From: Lachnospiraceae bacterium
Lineage (GTDB): Bacteria > Bacillota > Clostridia > Lachnospirales > Lachnospiraceae
Assembly: GCA_021772075.1 (NCBI GenBank)
Contig: JAETNQ010000001.1
Coordinates: forward strand, 1 to 64,000
DNA length: 64,000 nt
Direction: 5' to 3'
The translations under genes were made by a program, and so were the position numbers. The stretch's first letter is position 1. Each line of letters begins with the position of its first letter. This document shows positions 56,492 to 64,000 of the stretch, in pieces. Under the pieces are notes generated by a model. The model searched no databases, was not told the origin of the DNA, and was given only the letters and a program-made list of their open reading frames with translations.

Positions 56492-56520
56492 TTGCCTGCA
56501 ATAATTTCATAGGTTATAAT
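56492..56520 (+). promoter_or_regulatory. Promoter of the HAD hydrolase gene
   Basis: TTGCCT (56492-56497), 17 bases, and TATAAT (56515-56520). Its -35 is only three bases from the -35 of the divergent MMPL promoter, so the two would compete for polymerase or share control. Confidence 0.7.
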
Positions 56521-56606
56521 AATGCTATGCCCTTTACGGATGAAAATCAGTATAGGGCTTATATGTGATTATACTGGCTTACATAAGAGAAAGGCGTGAG
56601 CATACT

Positions 56607-57278
56607 ATGACAAATGCAATTATATTCGATATGGACGGAGTGTTGTTTGATACGGAGCGGATTTGCTGCGAATGCTGGGAGGAGATCGGGGAGTCAATGA
56701 GACTGGGTGATTTGAGTGAAGGTATCAGGGGATGCATCGGCTTAAACCGGAACGACGCAGAAGCTTTCATGTACAATCTCTACGGAGAAGATTTTCCTTT
56801 TGAAGAATTTACCGAAATGGTGCGTGTTCTTATGAGAAAGCGTTTGTTAGAAGAAGGAACCCCTGTGAAGGAGGGCGTAAGGGAAATATTAAAATATTTG
56901 AAGGAAAACGGCTATATTATAGGCATGGCTTCTTCCAGCAGCAAGGAAAGCGTGATGGAACATTTAAAGGAAACAGGACTGGAAGAATATTTTCGCGCGG
57001 TGGTTACGGGGGATATGGTGGAGCATAGCAAGCCTGATCCCGACATTTACCTGAAGGCATGCGAAGAGCTGGGGGTTACGCCGATGAATGTCATCGCTAT
57101 TGAAGATTCCCCGAATGGGATCCGTTCCGCATACCGGGCAGGGATGAAGCCGGTAATGGTGCCGGATCTGATCGAACCCGCGCCAGAAATAGAAGCGATG
57201 CTCTATGGGAAGTTTTATTCCCTGCTGGATGTGCTGGATTATATGAAGAACAACAGTAAAAGCGAAATTTCAAAATAA
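56607..57278 (+). CDS. HAD-superfamily hydrolase (beta-phosphoglucomutase-like)
   Basis: A 223-residue HAD phosphatase/phosphomutase. Motif I is IFDMDGVLFDTE with the nucleophilic Asp and the acid/base Asp, motif II the Ser in GMASSSSKESV, motif III the Lys in HSKPDPDIYL, and motif IV IEDSPNGIRSA. The helical cap (about 20-85) is of the type seen in beta-phosphoglucomutases and sugar phosphatases; substrate is unproved. The frame opens 14 codons earlier, but motif I should lie a few residues from the N-terminus, so I take the ATG at 56607, whose ribosome binding site is only moderate. The DUF362 gene follows by 30 bases. Confidence 0.9.
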   Translation: MTNAIIFDMDGVLFDTERICCECWEEIGESMRLGDLSEGIRGCIGLNRNDAEAFMYNLYGEDFPFEEFTEMVRVLMRKRLLEEGTPVKEGVREILKYLKENGYIIGMASSSSKESVMEHLKETGLEEYFRAVVTGDMVEHSKPDPDIYLKACEELGVTPMNVIAIEDSPNGIRSAYRAGMKPVMVPDLIEPAPEIEAMLYGKFYSLLDVLDYMKNNSKSEISK

Positions 57279-57308
57279 AATTGCCCTTTGGGCGGAATGG
57301 AGGTACAT

Positions 57309-58415
57309 ATGGCAGTATCCAAGGTATACTATGCAAATATGAAAACATCGTTTACGGAGAATCTTCCCCAAAAGCTGGAGAGGCTGATAAAAACGGCGGG
57401 TATTAAGGAAATTGATTTTCATAAAAAATATGCGGCGGTCAAAATCCACTTTGGGGAGCCGGGGAATCTGGCATATCTCAGGCCGAATTATGCGGCGGTT
57501 GTGGTAAGAGTAATCCAGGAGCTGGGAGGAAAAGCTTTTTTGACAGATTGCAATACGCTGTATGTGGGCGGCAGGAAGAATGCGCTGGATCATATGGATA
57601 CTGCATATGAAAATGGTTTTTCGCCTTTTTCGACGGGATGCCATGTAATTATTGCGGATGGATTGAAAGGAACGGATGATGTATTGGTTCCGGTGGAAGG
57701 CGGAGAATATGTAAAAGAGGCAAAAATCGGCAGGGCGGTTATGGATGCGGATATTTTTATTACGCTAAACCATTTCAAAGGCCATGAAGCTACCGGCTTT
57801 GGCGGAGCGCTTAAGAATATCGGCATGGGATGCGGTTCCAGGGCCGGCAAGATGGAGATGCATAGTGCCGGAAAGCCGCAGGTAAACAAGGATGCATGTA
57901 TTGGCTGCGGGCGCTGCATAAAAATATGCGCCCATGACGCTCCGTCGATATCGGGGAAAAAGGCTTGTATTGATCAGGATAAATGCGTAGGCTGCGGGCG
58001 TTGTATCGGCGTCTGCCCGATGGATGCAGTGGAACCGGCGGCCGATGAGTCCAATGATATTTTAAACAGGAAGATTGCGGAATACAGCAAGGCAGTAATC
58101 CAGGGGCGTCCGCATTTCCATATCAGCTTGGTAGTGGACGTATCGCCGAACTGCGACTGCCATGCGGAAAACGATATTCCTATCGTTCCTGATGTGGGCA
58201 TGTTTGCATCTTTTGATCCGGTAGCGCTGGACGTAGCCTGCGCTGACGCGGTAAATAAACAGCCAATCATTGCCAACAGCCAGCTGGATCGTATGCCCCA
58301 TGTACATCATGACCATTTTATCGATTCCGCGCCGCAGACGAATTGGAGGTCTATGATAGAGCATGCGGTGAAGATCGGGATCGGCAATGCGGAATATGAG
58401 CTGATTGAAATATAA
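57309..58415 (+). CDS. DUF362 protein with two [4Fe-4S] ferredoxin clusters
   Basis: A 368-residue protein. The N-terminal DUF362 domain (about 15-185) includes VKIHFGEPGN, DCNTLYVGGR and NHFKGHEATGFGGALKNIGMG. A two-cluster ferredoxin domain follows, with CIGCGRCIKICAHDAP and CVGCGRCIGVCPMDAV, each CxxCxxCxxxC plus a downstream Pro or Ala. A second DUF362-like part (about 275-350) follows, with SPNCDCHAENDIPIVPD. It probably moves electrons in a reaction not yet defined for the family. GGAGG lies five bases before the ATG at 57309; the frame opens at 57288. Confidence 0.9.
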   Translation: MAVSKVYYANMKTSFTENLPQKLERLIKTAGIKEIDFHKKYAAVKIHFGEPGNLAYLRPNYAAVVVRVIQELGGKAFLTDCNTLYVGGRKNALDHMDTAYENGFSPFSTGCHVIIADGLKGTDDVLVPVEGGEYVKEAKIGRAVMDADIFITLNHFKGHEATGFGGALKNIGMGCGSRAGKMEMHSAGKPQVNKDACIGCGRCIKICAHDAPSISGKKACIDQDKCVGCGRCIGVCPMDAVEPAADESNDILNRKIAEYSKAVIQGRPHFHISLVVDVSPNCDCHAENDIPIVPDVGMFASFDPVALDVACADAVNKQPIIANSQLDRMPHVHHDHFIDSAPQTNWRSMIEHAVKIGIGNAEYELIEI

Positions 58416-58430
58416 GATAAAATAAAGAAA

Positions 58431-60101
58431 ATGAAATGTAAAATGAAAGAAAAGAAACAAGTGAAAAAGATCTTGATGATAGGGGTAATGTTTATCATTG
58501 CCCTTATTATTCTTGGGAAAGCGTTTGCGGTTTCGAAAACATCTGTATTTATGGAAAAAGAAACGCATGATGGAGCAGAAAATTTACCGGGATATCCTGT
58601 AACTATAGATTCCTGCCGGATAAACGGCGAAAGCGGCAGGATCACGGCAAGGATATCTGCAGAAGCAGTTCCCGAAAGCGACGATGAATATTATTATCTT
58701 TTTGCACTGCCTCCTTATGAGGAGGAAATCGCAGAGGATGATGCGTTTTTAGTGAAAGAGCATAAAGACCGTCAAGCGGAATTTCATATGGAAGCCGATA
58801 TATTCTGCAAATTTGTTGTGGCCGTTAAAAGGGAGGATAGATATGTCGGTGTAAGCGCCCCCCATTATGTAACGAATCCGGAAGAAATGGCAATATTTAA
58901 ATATAACGGAAAACGGCCTTCCAGTAAAAAAGGTTTGTTAATTGATCCTGATAAGCTGATGTCGCCGGAACTGGATGATCTTGGAATAAAACATGCGGCA
59001 TATAATATTCCGGTTTCCCGCCTGTTGGAATGTTCCGGGGATGATAGTTATCCCGATATTCATTTTAAATATAATGAAAAGGATTATATTTTTAACGGAA
59101 GGGTCATGGCGGAGTATGATTTGATATTTCGGACACTGACCGAAAAAGGCATTGAAATTACGGCGATTATACTGAATGACTATTCCGAAGAATATCCATG
59201 GATGATCCATCCCTTGTCCATTTCCGGCGTTGGAAAATCTCCCTATTATGCGTTTAATGCCAGCGATGAAAAAGGGGCTGAATATCTGGCGGCGATAGGA
59301 AGATTTCTGGTAGGAAGGTATTCCGGAGCGATGAATGGAAGGGGCATGGTCGCTAACTGGGTAATCAGCAATGAAATTAATGCGAGAAAAGAATGGAATT
59401 ATATGGAGCATGTGGATTTGGAGCTTTATGTGAGGGAATATGCCAGAGCATACCGGATTTTTTATAATGCGGTCAAGAGCGTAAACAGCGCATGCGGAGT
59501 TTATATTTCCTTGGATAACCAGTGGAACAGGATAAATATTTTGACGAAGAGCTATAAAGCGAAGGATGTGCTGGATGAGTTCAACCGCCAGATAAAGAAA
59601 GAGGGAAATATCGACTGGGGGCTGGCGATCCATCCTTATAATAAACCTTTATCCAGGCCTTACACATGGAAGTCTTCCATATATGTAAAAAATACGGAGA
59701 AAACGCCGGTCGTTACGATGGCGAATATTCATATAGTGACGGATTATATGCAAAAAGAAGAATTTTTGACCGAGGAGGGGGAAGTGCGTTCCATTATTCT
59801 CAGCGAATTGGGCTATACTTCTTCGAAAGGGGAAGAAATCCAAGCAGCGGCAATTGCATATGCTTATAAAGCGGCGGAAGCGAATCCGCATATCGATTCC
59901 ATTCTGTTTTCCCGGCAAACGGATGCGAAGGAAGAAATCGAGCGGCTGCATCTGCATCTTGGCATCAATTATGCGGATGGATCCCATAAGTATGCTTATG
60001 ATGTATATAAATACATGGACACGGACAAAGCGGAAGAGTATATGGAGTTTGCAAAGGAGATAATAGGCATTGACGATTGGGAAGAAATAATAAACCGCTG
60101 A
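58431..60101 (+). CDS. Exported DUF5722 protein, glycoside-hydrolase-like
   Basis: A 556-residue protein with one N-terminal helix (about 13-33) acting as signal or anchor, a beta-rich region (about 50-150) and a domain (about 165-545) that looks like DUF5722 and reads like a TIM barrel. WVISNEINAR (Glu315) and ILSELGYTS (Glu459) fall where clan GH-A glycosidases carry their acid/base (Asn-Glu) and nucleophile Glu. This suggests an extracytoplasmic glycosidase, though the family is uncharacterised. The ribosome binding site is not obvious; ATGs at 58431 and 58443 are both possible. It follows the DUF362 gene by 15 bases, so it belongs to the HAD-DUF362 operon. Confidence 0.7.
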   Translation: MKCKMKEKKQVKKILMIGVMFIIALIILGKAFAVSKTSVFMEKETHDGAENLPGYPVTIDSCRINGESGRITARISAEAVPESDDEYYYLFALPPYEEEIAEDDAFLVKEHKDRQAEFHMEADIFCKFVVAVKREDRYVGVSAPHYVTNPEEMAIFKYNGKRPSSKKGLLIDPDKLMSPELDDLGIKHAAYNIPVSRLLECSGDDSYPDIHFKYNEKDYIFNGRVMAEYDLIFRTLTEKGIEITAIILNDYSEEYPWMIHPLSISGVGKSPYYAFNASDEKGAEYLAAIGRFLVGRYSGAMNGRGMVANWVISNEINARKEWNYMEHVDLELYVREYARAYRIFYNAVKSVNSACGVYISLDNQWNRINILTKSYKAKDVLDEFNRQIKKEGNIDWGLAIHPYNKPLSRPYTWKSSIYVKNTEKTPVVTMANIHIVTDYMQKEEFLTEEGEVRSIILSELGYTSSKGEEIQAAAIAYAYKAAEANPHIDSILFSRQTDAKEEIERLHLHLGINYADGSHKYAYDVYKYMDTDKAEEYMEFAKEIIGIDDWEEIINR

Positions 60102-60127
60102 AAACCAAGACCTGGGAGCGGAAACAA

Positions 60128-60802
60128 TTATAATTTTTGGATGCCCATTAGAAAGATCCCTTTGGCTTTGCCGGAGTTAATGTTTTTTATTAACTCGCGG
60201 AAAGTCGGGAAGGGGCCGACTGTCCTGCCGTTACAATATACATTATGGGCAACATACTCATCGTTGCTTTTTGAGATATGTATGGTATGGATTTCTTTCC
60301 GGATATCGTTTTTATCGTTATACATCATAAATATAAGACTTGGATATGCGGCTGCCAGCGTATCGAAGTCTTTTTCTTTTGTGCTGAATGAAGTTGTAAA
60401 TTCCTGGGATTCCAGAAAATCCCGGAGGGCTTTGGGGGATGTGCCGAATTTTCCGCCGAAAGCCATTCCGTCTTTTTCAAAGCAGGAAATCAATTCCGGC
60501 AGATTCATAAGAGGGCGGTTCAACAGGCTGTAGACAGCGTTATATACGGCAAAAATCTCGCAGCCGGAGTATTGCATCGTGGCTTTGCCATAAGGCATAT
60601 CGGTATAGTTGTTCTGATCCTCAATATAACCATTGCTTTTCAAGATAGTATCCGCATGGCCGGCAAAGGCTTTTTGGTTAATAAAAAGGTGTTCCTGCCA
60701 AGGGGCTTTCCGCAGCTTTTGGAATTTGCGCAATAACTCATAAACGGTAATAATAGTTTTGTTGTTTACTTTTTTAGGAATAAAGGCAAATAAAAAATTC
60801 AT
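60128..60802 (-). CDS. Unrecognised protein with a cysteine-peptidase-like motif
   Basis: A 224-residue protein without a clear signal peptide. QYSGCEIFAVYNAVYSL (Cys81) resembles the active-site helix of papain-like/C39-like peptidases, where a Gly-Cys at the helix start is followed by Ala/Asn. Candidate His residues are at 172, 175 and 186 (VAHNVY), with a Gly-rich turn after. I infer a papain-like fold but cannot say whether it is catalytic. Its ATG overlaps the murG stop (ATGA), with AGAGG as ribosome binding site, so it is co-translated with murG; a cell-wall role would fit but is unproved. Confidence 0.6.
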   Translation of the reverse strand: MNFLFAFIPKKVNNKTIITVYELLRKFQKLRKAPWQEHLFINQKAFAGHADTILKSNGYIEDQNNYTDMPYGKATMQYSGCEIFAVYNAVYSLLNRPLMNLPELISCFEKDGMAFGGKFGTSPKALRDFLESQEFTTSFSTKEKDFDTLAAAYPSLIFMMYNDKNDIRKEIHTIHISKSNDEYVAHNVYCNGRTVGPFPTFRELIKNINSGKAKGIFLMGIQKL

Positions 60803-61881
60803 CTTTTTTCCTCTTTTCTTAGGGTTTCTTCCAACAAATCCGTAATCGTCCGAACCGAGTTAAGCTGGCTGCTCCTGCCCATAGCATCAATATAAGTCTG
60901 TCGCGTGAAGTAAAGCTCATGGGCTTTTTCAACTAAAAGATCTTCCGTCAGGTAGTCTTCATCAATGATCAGGCTGAATCCTTGTGATTCAAAGGATTTG
61001 GCATTTAAAATCTGGTCGCCCCGGCTGCTGTGCGCCGAAAGGGGGATGAGCAGGTTGGGCTTTTTCAGGGCGAGCAGTTCACAGATTGAATTAGCCCCGG
61101 CTCTGGATATGACGATATCAGCCATAGCGAATACATCTTTTAATTCCGATTTTAAATATTCAAATTGTTTGTAGCCTTCGATTTGCAGCATTAAGTTATC
61201 CACTTTATCTTTGCCGCAGATATGAACCACCTGAAAATCTTCCAGAAGCTGGGGCAGGGCGTCGCGCACCGTTTTATTAATGGCTTCGGCTCCCAGACTG
61301 CCGCCGATTACCATAATGACGGGCTTATTGGAAGTGAAATCACACATATCATACGCGGCGATCTTGTTGCCTTTGGACAATTCCTCCCTGATGGGAGATC
61401 CTGTGAGAACCGCTTTCCCTTCCGGAAGCATGGGGATGGTTTCCGGGAAATTGCAGCATATTTTTTCTGCAACGGGAATGCAAAGTTTATTGGCTAACCC
61501 GGGGGTCATATCCGATTCATGGATAATACACGGAATTTCCAAGGAGGCCGCCGCCCGTACGACAGGGACGCTGACAAAACCTCCTTTGGAAAAGACGATA
61601 TCGGGTTTGATCTGTTTCAAATATTTTCTCGCCTCCCCATAGCCTTTTATGACGCGGAAAGGATCCGTGAAATTTTTGGGATCGAAATATCTGCGGAATT
61701 TGCCGGTGGCAATGCCATAATAGGGAATATGGTAATCGGAAATCAATTTTTTTTCGATTCCTTCATAGGAGCCTATATAATATATTTCATAATCCAGCTC
61801 CCTGAGCCTTGGTATTAAGGCGATATTGGGAGTTACATGGCCGGCTGTCCCACCACCGGTAAGAACGATTTTCTTTGCCAT
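60799..61881 (-). CDS. murG: UDP-N-acetylglucosamine--N-acetylmuramyl-(pentapeptide) pyrophosphoryl-undecaprenol GlcNAc transferase
   Basis: MurG adds GlcNAc to lipid I to make lipid II at the inner face of the membrane. The 360-residue GT-B protein has GGTAGHVTPN in the N-terminal lobe, SKGGFVSVPV, HESDMTPGLANK, the linker Gly-rich GGSLGAEAIN, and the donor-site AGANSICELLALKKPNLLIPLS (read in parts). It lies outside any cell-division/wall gene cluster here, as is known in clostridia. The frame opens with TTG; I chose the ATG at 61881, ten bases after GGAGG. It overlaps the cysteine-peptidase-like gene by four bases. Confidence 0.93.
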   Translation of the reverse strand: MAKKIVLTGGGTAGHVTPNIALIPRLRELDYEIYYIGSYEGIEKKLISDYHIPYYGIATGKFRRYFDPKNFTDPFRVIKGYGEARKYLKQIKPDIVFSKGGFVSVPVVRAAASLEIPCIIHESDMTPGLANKLCIPVAEKICCNFPETIPMLPEGKAVLTGSPIREELSKGNKIAAYDMCDFTSNKPVIMVIGGSLGAEAINKTVRDALPQLLEDFQVVHICGKDKVDNLMLQIEGYKQFEYLKSELKDVFAMADIVISRAGANSICELLALKKPNLLIPLSAHSSRGDQILNAKSFESQGFSLIIDEDYLTEDLLVEKAHELYFTRQTYIDAMGRSSQLNSVRTITDLLEETLRKEEKR

Positions 61882-61929
61882 CAATCATTTGCCTCCAGAT
61901 TTCTTTTTTTATAATTTTATAAAAAATTG

Positions 61930-62166
61930 TCAGATCATGGCTTCCAATGCCTGTGCCAGCTGGTCAGGGCAGGAAGTGGACTTAAATCCGCAGCGGATGC
62001 CTTTGAGCTTCTGGATAGCTTCTTTTGCATCCATGCCTTCCACCAGTTTGGAAATACCCTGTAAATTGCCGTTGCATCCCCCTGTAAAAGATACCGAACG
62101 GATAATGCCGTTATCCAATTGTATGTCTATTGATGTCGAACAAACGCCTTTTGGTTGGTATTTCAT
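61930..62166 (-). CDS. TSCPD domain-containing protein (TIGR03905 type)
   Basis: A 78-residue protein ending with the motif STSCPDQLAQALE that gives the domain its name; three further Cys (in KGVCST, GGCNG and IRCG) could bind a metal. The domain also occurs at the C-terminus of some class II ribonucleotide reductases, where it is thought to help with metal or redox chemistry; the function of the stand-alone form is unknown. GGAGG lies seven bases before the ATG at 62166; the frame opens at 62214 without a ribosome binding site. Confidence 0.92.
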   Translation of the reverse strand: MKYQPKGVCSTSIDIQLDNGIIRSVSFTGGCNGNLQGISKLVEGMDAKEAIQKLKGIRCGFKSTSCPDQLAQALEAMI

Positions 62167-62216
62167 AAAAAATCCTCCATTTCTGCTTGCCTGTAAATTC
62201 AGGATGAAGCACAAAT

Positions 62217-62225
62217 ATTATATCA
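62217..62225 (-). promoter_or_regulatory. Extended -10 promoter of the TSCPD gene
   Basis: Minus strand TGATATAAT, with a perfect TATAAT at 62217-62222, about 50 bases before the start. The -35 is poor. Confidence 0.45.
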
Positions 62226-62298
62226 GAACCCATATGATTTTACCAGTAGTATCGCGCAATCTGTCGAAATTTGCAAATGCCTTACACCCCTTGGAATA

Positions 62299-62327
62299 TT
62301 GAGATATAAGCGGGTTTTGTTTATAAT
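62299..62327 (+). promoter_or_regulatory. Promoter of the membrane protein gene at 62356
   Basis: TTGAGA (62299-62304), 17 bases and a perfect TATAAT (62322-62327). Confidence 0.75.
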
Positions 62328-62355
62328 ATTAAAATCAGGAATGGGAGGTAGGCAT

Positions 62356-63192
62356 ATGCTTGACGGTATTTTTACAGTATTTATGGAGCAAAGGGTTTTA
62401 AGCTGTGTTTTTCTGGTGTTTTTATTATTAAGCATAATATGCCAGATAACGATCGGCGTGATATATTTGCGGCTAATAAGGGAAACGGATCATATATCCT
62501 CTGCCAAAAGCAAGTTCCTGAAACAATGCAAGTTAAAATTTATTAATTGCTATCAGTTAAGCGGCGAGGTTTCCAATATTCCTGTTTTTGTGGACAAGTC
62601 CATATCCAAAATATCGTTTCTCGGCATATCCATGACAGGGCTGCACCATCTGTCCGGCCAGTTTATTCTGCTTTCAGTGGTCGCTGCGGGCGCAGGGGCA
62701 TGTTATGAAATCACACAAGGAGAAACGGTAGGAAAAATACTTCCTTATTATGTTGTCAGTTTTCTTGGATTATATGTATATTTTTCGATAACGGGGCTGG
62801 TAGATATTGCAGGAAAGAAAGAACGGCTGAAGGTCAACTTGGTGGATTATTTGGAAAACCATATGGCGAATAAGCTGAAGCAGTCGGAGATCGACTGGGA
62901 GGAACTGACGGGCGAGACTCTCAGCGCATCGAAAGCCAAAGGGCATAAAAAAGGGAAGAAGAAAAAAGAAAAGAACGCGGTGGATGAAAAAGAGAAAAAA
63001 AGGTCGCTGAGGGAAGAAATAGGACTTTCCGCAGAAAGGGGAGAAGCGGATCCTGAAAAAGTAACAGCCTTTGCGCGCCCGGAAGAAAAAGAGGACAATG
63101 GGAGCGCAGAGGAAAAGGAAGAGAAGACAGCGGTGTTTTCCCATCAGGAGGCGGAGGAACTGGAAGAACTTTTGCGGGAGTTTTTTGTCTGA
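62356..63192 (+). CDS. Membrane protein of unknown function with charged C-terminal tail
   Basis: A 278-residue protein that I do not recognise. Three likely membrane helices lie at about 13-37, 96-112 and 123-143, separated by a basic loop (about 45-95, KFLKQCKLKFINCYQLSG). The C-terminal half (about 150-278) is cytoplasmic-looking and alternates long Lys and Glu runs, then ends in EEAEELEELLREFF-like acidic helix. GGGAGG lies seven bases before the ATG at 62356; the frame opens at 62299 inside the promoter. It is a single gene with its own promoter. A membrane scaffold or signalling anchor is conceivable but unsupported. Confidence 0.72.
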   Translation: MLDGIFTVFMEQRVLSCVFLVFLLLSIICQITIGVIYLRLIRETDHISSAKSKFLKQCKLKFINCYQLSGEVSNIPVFVDKSISKISFLGISMTGLHHLSGQFILLSVVAAGAGACYEITQGETVGKILPYYVVSFLGLYVYFSITGLVDIAGKKERLKVNLVDYLENHMANKLKQSEIDWEELTGETLSASKAKGHKKGKKKKEKNAVDEKEKKRSLREEIGLSAERGEADPEKVTAFARPEEKEDNGSAEEKEEKTAVFSHQEAEELEELLREFFV

Positions 63193-63219
63193 TTTCCGTA
63201 GATTATTGCCAAAACGCCA

Positions 63220-63248
63220 TTGACAGAAAAACTATAATATGATAAAAT
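63220..63248 (+). promoter_or_regulatory. Strong promoter of the licT-type gene
   Basis: Perfect -35 TTGACA (63220-63225), 17 bases, and TAAAAT (63243-63248). Transcription would begin about 12 bases before the RAT site. Confidence 0.85.
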
Positions 63249-63266
63249 TCTTACAGTTATATAGAT

Positions 63267-63295
63267 GGATTGTTACTGGTAAAGCAGGCTATACC
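63267..63295 (+). promoter_or_regulatory. Ribonucleic antiterminator (RAT) site
   Basis: The leader begins GGATTGTTACTGGTAAAGCA and continues GGCTATACC, matching the 29-base RAT consensus bound by LicT/BglG/SacY-type proteins (usually ending GGCAAAACC). Its last nine bases are the first arm of the terminator downstream, so the two structures exclude each other. Confidence 0.93.
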
Positions 63296-63346
63296 ATTCT
63301 CTTAACGATTGACGAGTCAATGCAAGAGAAGGTATGGCCTTTTCTT
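63287..63346 (+). terminator. Leader terminator controlled by the RAT site
   Basis: GGCTATACCATTCTCTT (63287-63303) pairs with AAGAGAAGGTATGGCC (63324-63339), followed by TTTTCTT. It lies before the antiterminator gene itself, so the gene is autoregulated in the usual LicT/BglG way. Confidence 0.9.
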
Positions 63347-63377
63347 GTACCCTAAAGAAACGGCGGTGAAGCGACAG

Positions 63378-64000
63378 ATGGGAATGAAGGTCATAAAGGT
63401 TATCAACAATAATATTATAAAATCCTATGATGCCAAAAACCAGGAAGTGCTGGTTATGGGCTGCGGCATCGGGTTTAAGAAAAAACCAGGGGATGAGGTG
63501 GATGATTCCCTGGTTGAGAAAATTTATACCAATATTGACAAAACCACTTCCAACAAATTGACCGAGCTGTTGGAGAAGGTGCCACTGGAGCATATTCAAC
63601 TGACGAATGATATCATCAGCTATGCGAAGGCATCGCTGGGAAAAAAGCTGAATGATAATATTTATTTGACGCTTACGGATCATGTCAGCTTTGCCATTAG
63701 CCGTATTCAGCAGGGACTCACTCTGAAAAATGCACTTCTCTGGGAGATTAAGCGCTTTTACAATCATGAGTATCTGGTGGGGAAGGAAGCTTTGGCTATG
63801 GTCGAAAAGCGTTTGGGCGTTGTATTGCCGGAAGATGAGGCGGGATTTATTGCTCTTCACTTGGTAAATGCGACGATGGATTTTGCAGGGATGGAACAGA
63901 CAGCGGAGGCTACCAGGATTATCCAGCAGATTCTGACTATTGTAAAATACCATTTCCAGATGGAGCTGGATGAATATTCCCTTCATTATGAACGGTTCAT
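63378..64000 (+). CDS. BglG/LicT-family transcription antiterminator, partial
   Basis: The first 207 residues of an antiterminator of about 280; the gene runs off the window end. The RNA-binding CAT domain (about 3-57) reads VIKVINNNIIKSYDAKNQEVLVMGCGIGF. PRD1 (about 70-175) has LTDHVSFAISRIQQG and FYNHEYLVGKEA, and ends in FIALHLVN; PRD2 has just begun (IIQQILTIVKYHF). Such proteins bind a RAT hairpin to prevent termination when the PTS sugar is present; PRD His residues are phosphorylated by HPr or EII. GGTGA precedes the ATG at 63378; ATG at 63384 is an alternative. A beta-glucoside-type PTS gene is expected downstream. Confidence 0.93.
   Translation, partial: MGMKVIKVINNNIIKSYDAKNQEVLVMGCGIGFKKKPGDEVDDSLVEKIYTNIDKTTSNKLTELLEKVPLEHIQLTNDIISYAKASLGKKLNDNIYLTLTDHVSFAISRIQQGLTLKNALLWEIKRFYNHEYLVGKEALAMVEKRLGVVLPEDEAGFIALHLVNATMDFAGMEQTAEATRIIQQILTIVKYHFQMELDEYSLHYERF

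Noticed and set aside
63273-63986. 237-residue minus-strand frame at the right end
   Set aside because: It lies opposite the LicT-type gene and its RAT leader, which are strongly supported.

Overview
The window is the replication-origin region of a low-GC, Gram-positive anaerobe, most likely a member of the Lachnospiraceae / Clostridium cluster XIVa. This rests on the gene order rpmH-dnaA-dnaN-yaaA-recF-gyrB-gyrA, strong AGGAGG ribosome binding sites, sigma-A type promoters, and several families I associate with this group (DUF4173, DUF4474, DUF5722, TSCPD protein, clostridial MurG). I did not assign a genus. No rRNA, tRNA or CRISPR array was seen.

Layout. 1-3000: a 5'-truncated IS1182-type transposase, a palindrome-rich spacer, and a DegS/DegU-like two-component system. 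3000-9980 (minus strand): the operon rpmH-rnpA-yidD-yidC-jag-mnmE-mnmG-rsmG, covering ribosomal protein L34, RNase P protein, membrane insertion and tRNA/rRNA modification. 9980-10573: oriC with a cluster of DnaA boxes, including a 27-bp palindrome made of two convergent boxes. 10574-19200 (plus strand): dnaA, dnaN, yaaA, recF, gyrB, gyrA. Transcription diverges from oriC, so the core genes on both sides run with replication.

19.2-35.1 kb (mainly plus strand): a Ca2+/Na+ antiporter, fructokinase, glycogen-debranching-type enzyme, S1-domain protein, CPA2 antiporter, cytidylate-kinase-like protein, a minus-strand nitroreductase, flotillin, a membrane-anchored SurA-like foldase, an unknown charged protein, a two-gene ABC transporter and an oligo-1,6-glucosidase. 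35.2-48.6 kb (mixed strands): two metallophosphoesterases flanking a DUF4474 protein, two MATE transporters, a DUF4173/HTH/DUF2975 operon, a DUF3810 metalloprotease-like protein, exodeoxyribonuclease III, and an MBOAT plus SGNH-like pair suited to surface-polymer O-acylation.

48.8-56.4 kb holds the most unusual locus: an MMPL/RND transporter with a bactofilin-like C-terminal tail, translationally coupled to a 1467-residue exported, membrane-anchored protein. The second protein reads as GLUG / coiled coil / repeat domain / Gly-Asn-rich 16-residue repeats / repeat domain / coiled coil / GLUG, an approximate mirror image. A DUF4358-like lipoprotein gene converges on it. 56.6-64 kb: HAD phosphatase, DUF362 ferredoxin-like protein, a DUF5722 glycosidase-like exported protein, MurG coupled to a cysteine-peptidase-like protein, a TSCPD protein, a membrane protein of unknown function, and the start of a LicT/BglG antiterminator gene with promoter, RAT site and leader terminator, cut by the window end.

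Starts were moved from the longest open frame to the Shine-Dalgarno-supported codon wherever the sequence justified it; each entry says so.
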